From Paracoccaceae bacterium (GTDB taxonomy: Bacteria; Pseudomonadota; Alphaproteobacteria; Rhodobacterales; Rhodobacteraceae), in contig SKMI01000058.1 in assembly GCA_007121115.1 (NCBI GenBank), positions 1 to 6,747 of the forward strand: a DNA stretch of 6,747 nucleotides, given 5' to 3'. Numbering within the stretch: the stretch's first letter is position 1; each line of letters starts with the position of its first letter. Shown here piece by piece: positions 6,214-6,747 of the stretch. The notes below the pieces were generated by a model that was not told where the DNA came from, did not search any database, and saw only the letters and a list, made by a program, of their open reading frames with translations. Both the position numbers and the translations under genes were made by a program.

Positions 6214-6747
6214 TCAGGTGACGCGGGCGCGGGTGCGGTATTCGGCCCGGTCCCAGGCGCGGTTTTCCATCACCTCGGCCAGCACCTTGATGGCGGTGTC
6301 CACGTCCTCGGGCCGCAGGTAAAGGGGCGTGAAGCCGAAGCGCAGGATATCGGGCGCGCGGAAATCGCCGATCACCCCGCGCGCGATCAGCGCCTGCATG
6401 ATGGCGTAGCCTTCGGGGTGGCGGAAGCTGACCTGGCTGCCGCGGTGCGCAGGGTCGCGCGGGGTGGCGAGGGTCAGCGCCCGGGCGGCAGCCTCGACCC
6501 CTTCGATGAACCGGCCCTGCAGCGCCAGCGACCGGGCGCGCAGGTCGGCCATGTCCACGCCCTCCCACACGTCCAGCGCCGCGTCCAGCGCCGCCATCTG
6601 CAGCACCGGCGGCGTGCCCACGCGCATCCGCTCCACCCCGCGCGCCGGGCGATAGGCGAGGTCGAAGGCGAAGGGTTCCTCGTGCCCCAGCCAGCCCGAA
6701 AGCGCCGGGCGCGCGCGGTCGGCGTGGCGCGGGGCGACGTAGATGAA
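6214..6747 (-). CDS. kynU: Kynureninase (partial, C-terminal part)
   Basis: PLP-dependent hydrolase that cleaves kynurenine to anthranilate and alanine (and 3-hydroxykynurenine likewise) in tryptophan breakdown. 177 C-terminal residues are visible, reading in from the right edge without a start; the full enzyme is usually about 400-420 residues. Family landmarks are FIYVAPRH, LSGWLGHEEPFAFD, RVGTPPVLQMAALDAALD (the GTPP segment of the active site) and the C-terminal small domain with GSQVSFRHPEGYAIMQAL, GVIGDFRAPDILRFGFTPLYL and a VDTAIKVLAEVM helix. The PLP lysine lies in the missing upstream part. The gene ends at TGA (6214-6216) after ARVT. It converges on dnaE; any operon partners lie to the right and are out of view. 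Confidence 0.93.
   Translation of the reverse strand, partial: FIYVAPRHADRARPALSGWLGHEEPFAFDLAYRPARGVERMRVGTPPVLQMAALDAALDVWEGVDMADLRARSLALQGRFIEGVEAAARALTLATPRDPAHRGSQVSFRHPEGYAIMQALIARGVIGDFRAPDILRFGFTPLYLRPEDVDTAIKVLAEVMENRAWDRAEYRTRARVT

Noticed and set aside
5687..6568. A minus-strand open frame spanning the kynU end, the intergenic gap and the dnaE 3' end
   Set aside because: It is out of frame with the kynureninase protein, which is clearly encoded in another frame on the same strand and stops at 6214.

Overview
The window is dense, very GC-rich chromosomal DNA with strong G/C bias at third codon positions. It most likely comes from an alphaproteobacterium of the Rhodobacteraceae (Rhodobacter/Roseobacter/Paracoccus type). 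Three things point there: the two-subunit XdhA/XdhB xanthine dehydrogenase as described from Rhodobacter capsulatus, the character of the DnaE protein, and a palindromic repeat of a style I recall from this family. The lineage is inference; no rRNA or other marker gene is present.

Layout from left to right. Positions 1-989 (minus strand) hold the N-terminal 329 residues of the molybdopterin subunit of xanthine dehydrogenase, xdhB, which runs off the left edge. Immediately upstream in the same transcript is the complete xdhA (986-2407, minus), the [2Fe-2S]/FAD subunit, whose stop overlaps the xdhB start in an ATGA. A divergent intergenic region (2408-2633) separates it from dnaE (2634-6098, plus), the complete replicative DNA polymerase III alpha subunit. 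A 115-bp convergent intergenic region with a strong GC hairpin follows. The last 534 bases (minus strand) hold the C-terminal 177 residues of kynureninase, kynU, which enters from the right edge.

The genes do three unrelated jobs. XdhA and XdhB form one enzyme that oxidises hypoxanthine and xanthine to urate in purine breakdown. DnaE is the chromosome-copying polymerase. KynU cleaves kynurenine-type intermediates of tryptophan breakdown. I see no new multi-gene system, mobile element, CRISPR array or RNA gene.

The most interesting local feature is a compound palindromic repeat-like segment (about 1841-1910) lying inside xdhA. It stays in frame and encodes an unusual Pro/Gly-rich linker between the Fe-S and FAD domains. 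Lesser curiosities are two perfect 12-bp palindromes and a 14-codon ORF with a SEC-C-like zinc motif in the xdhA-dnaE gap, and a PHP domain in DnaE that has lost several metal ligands.
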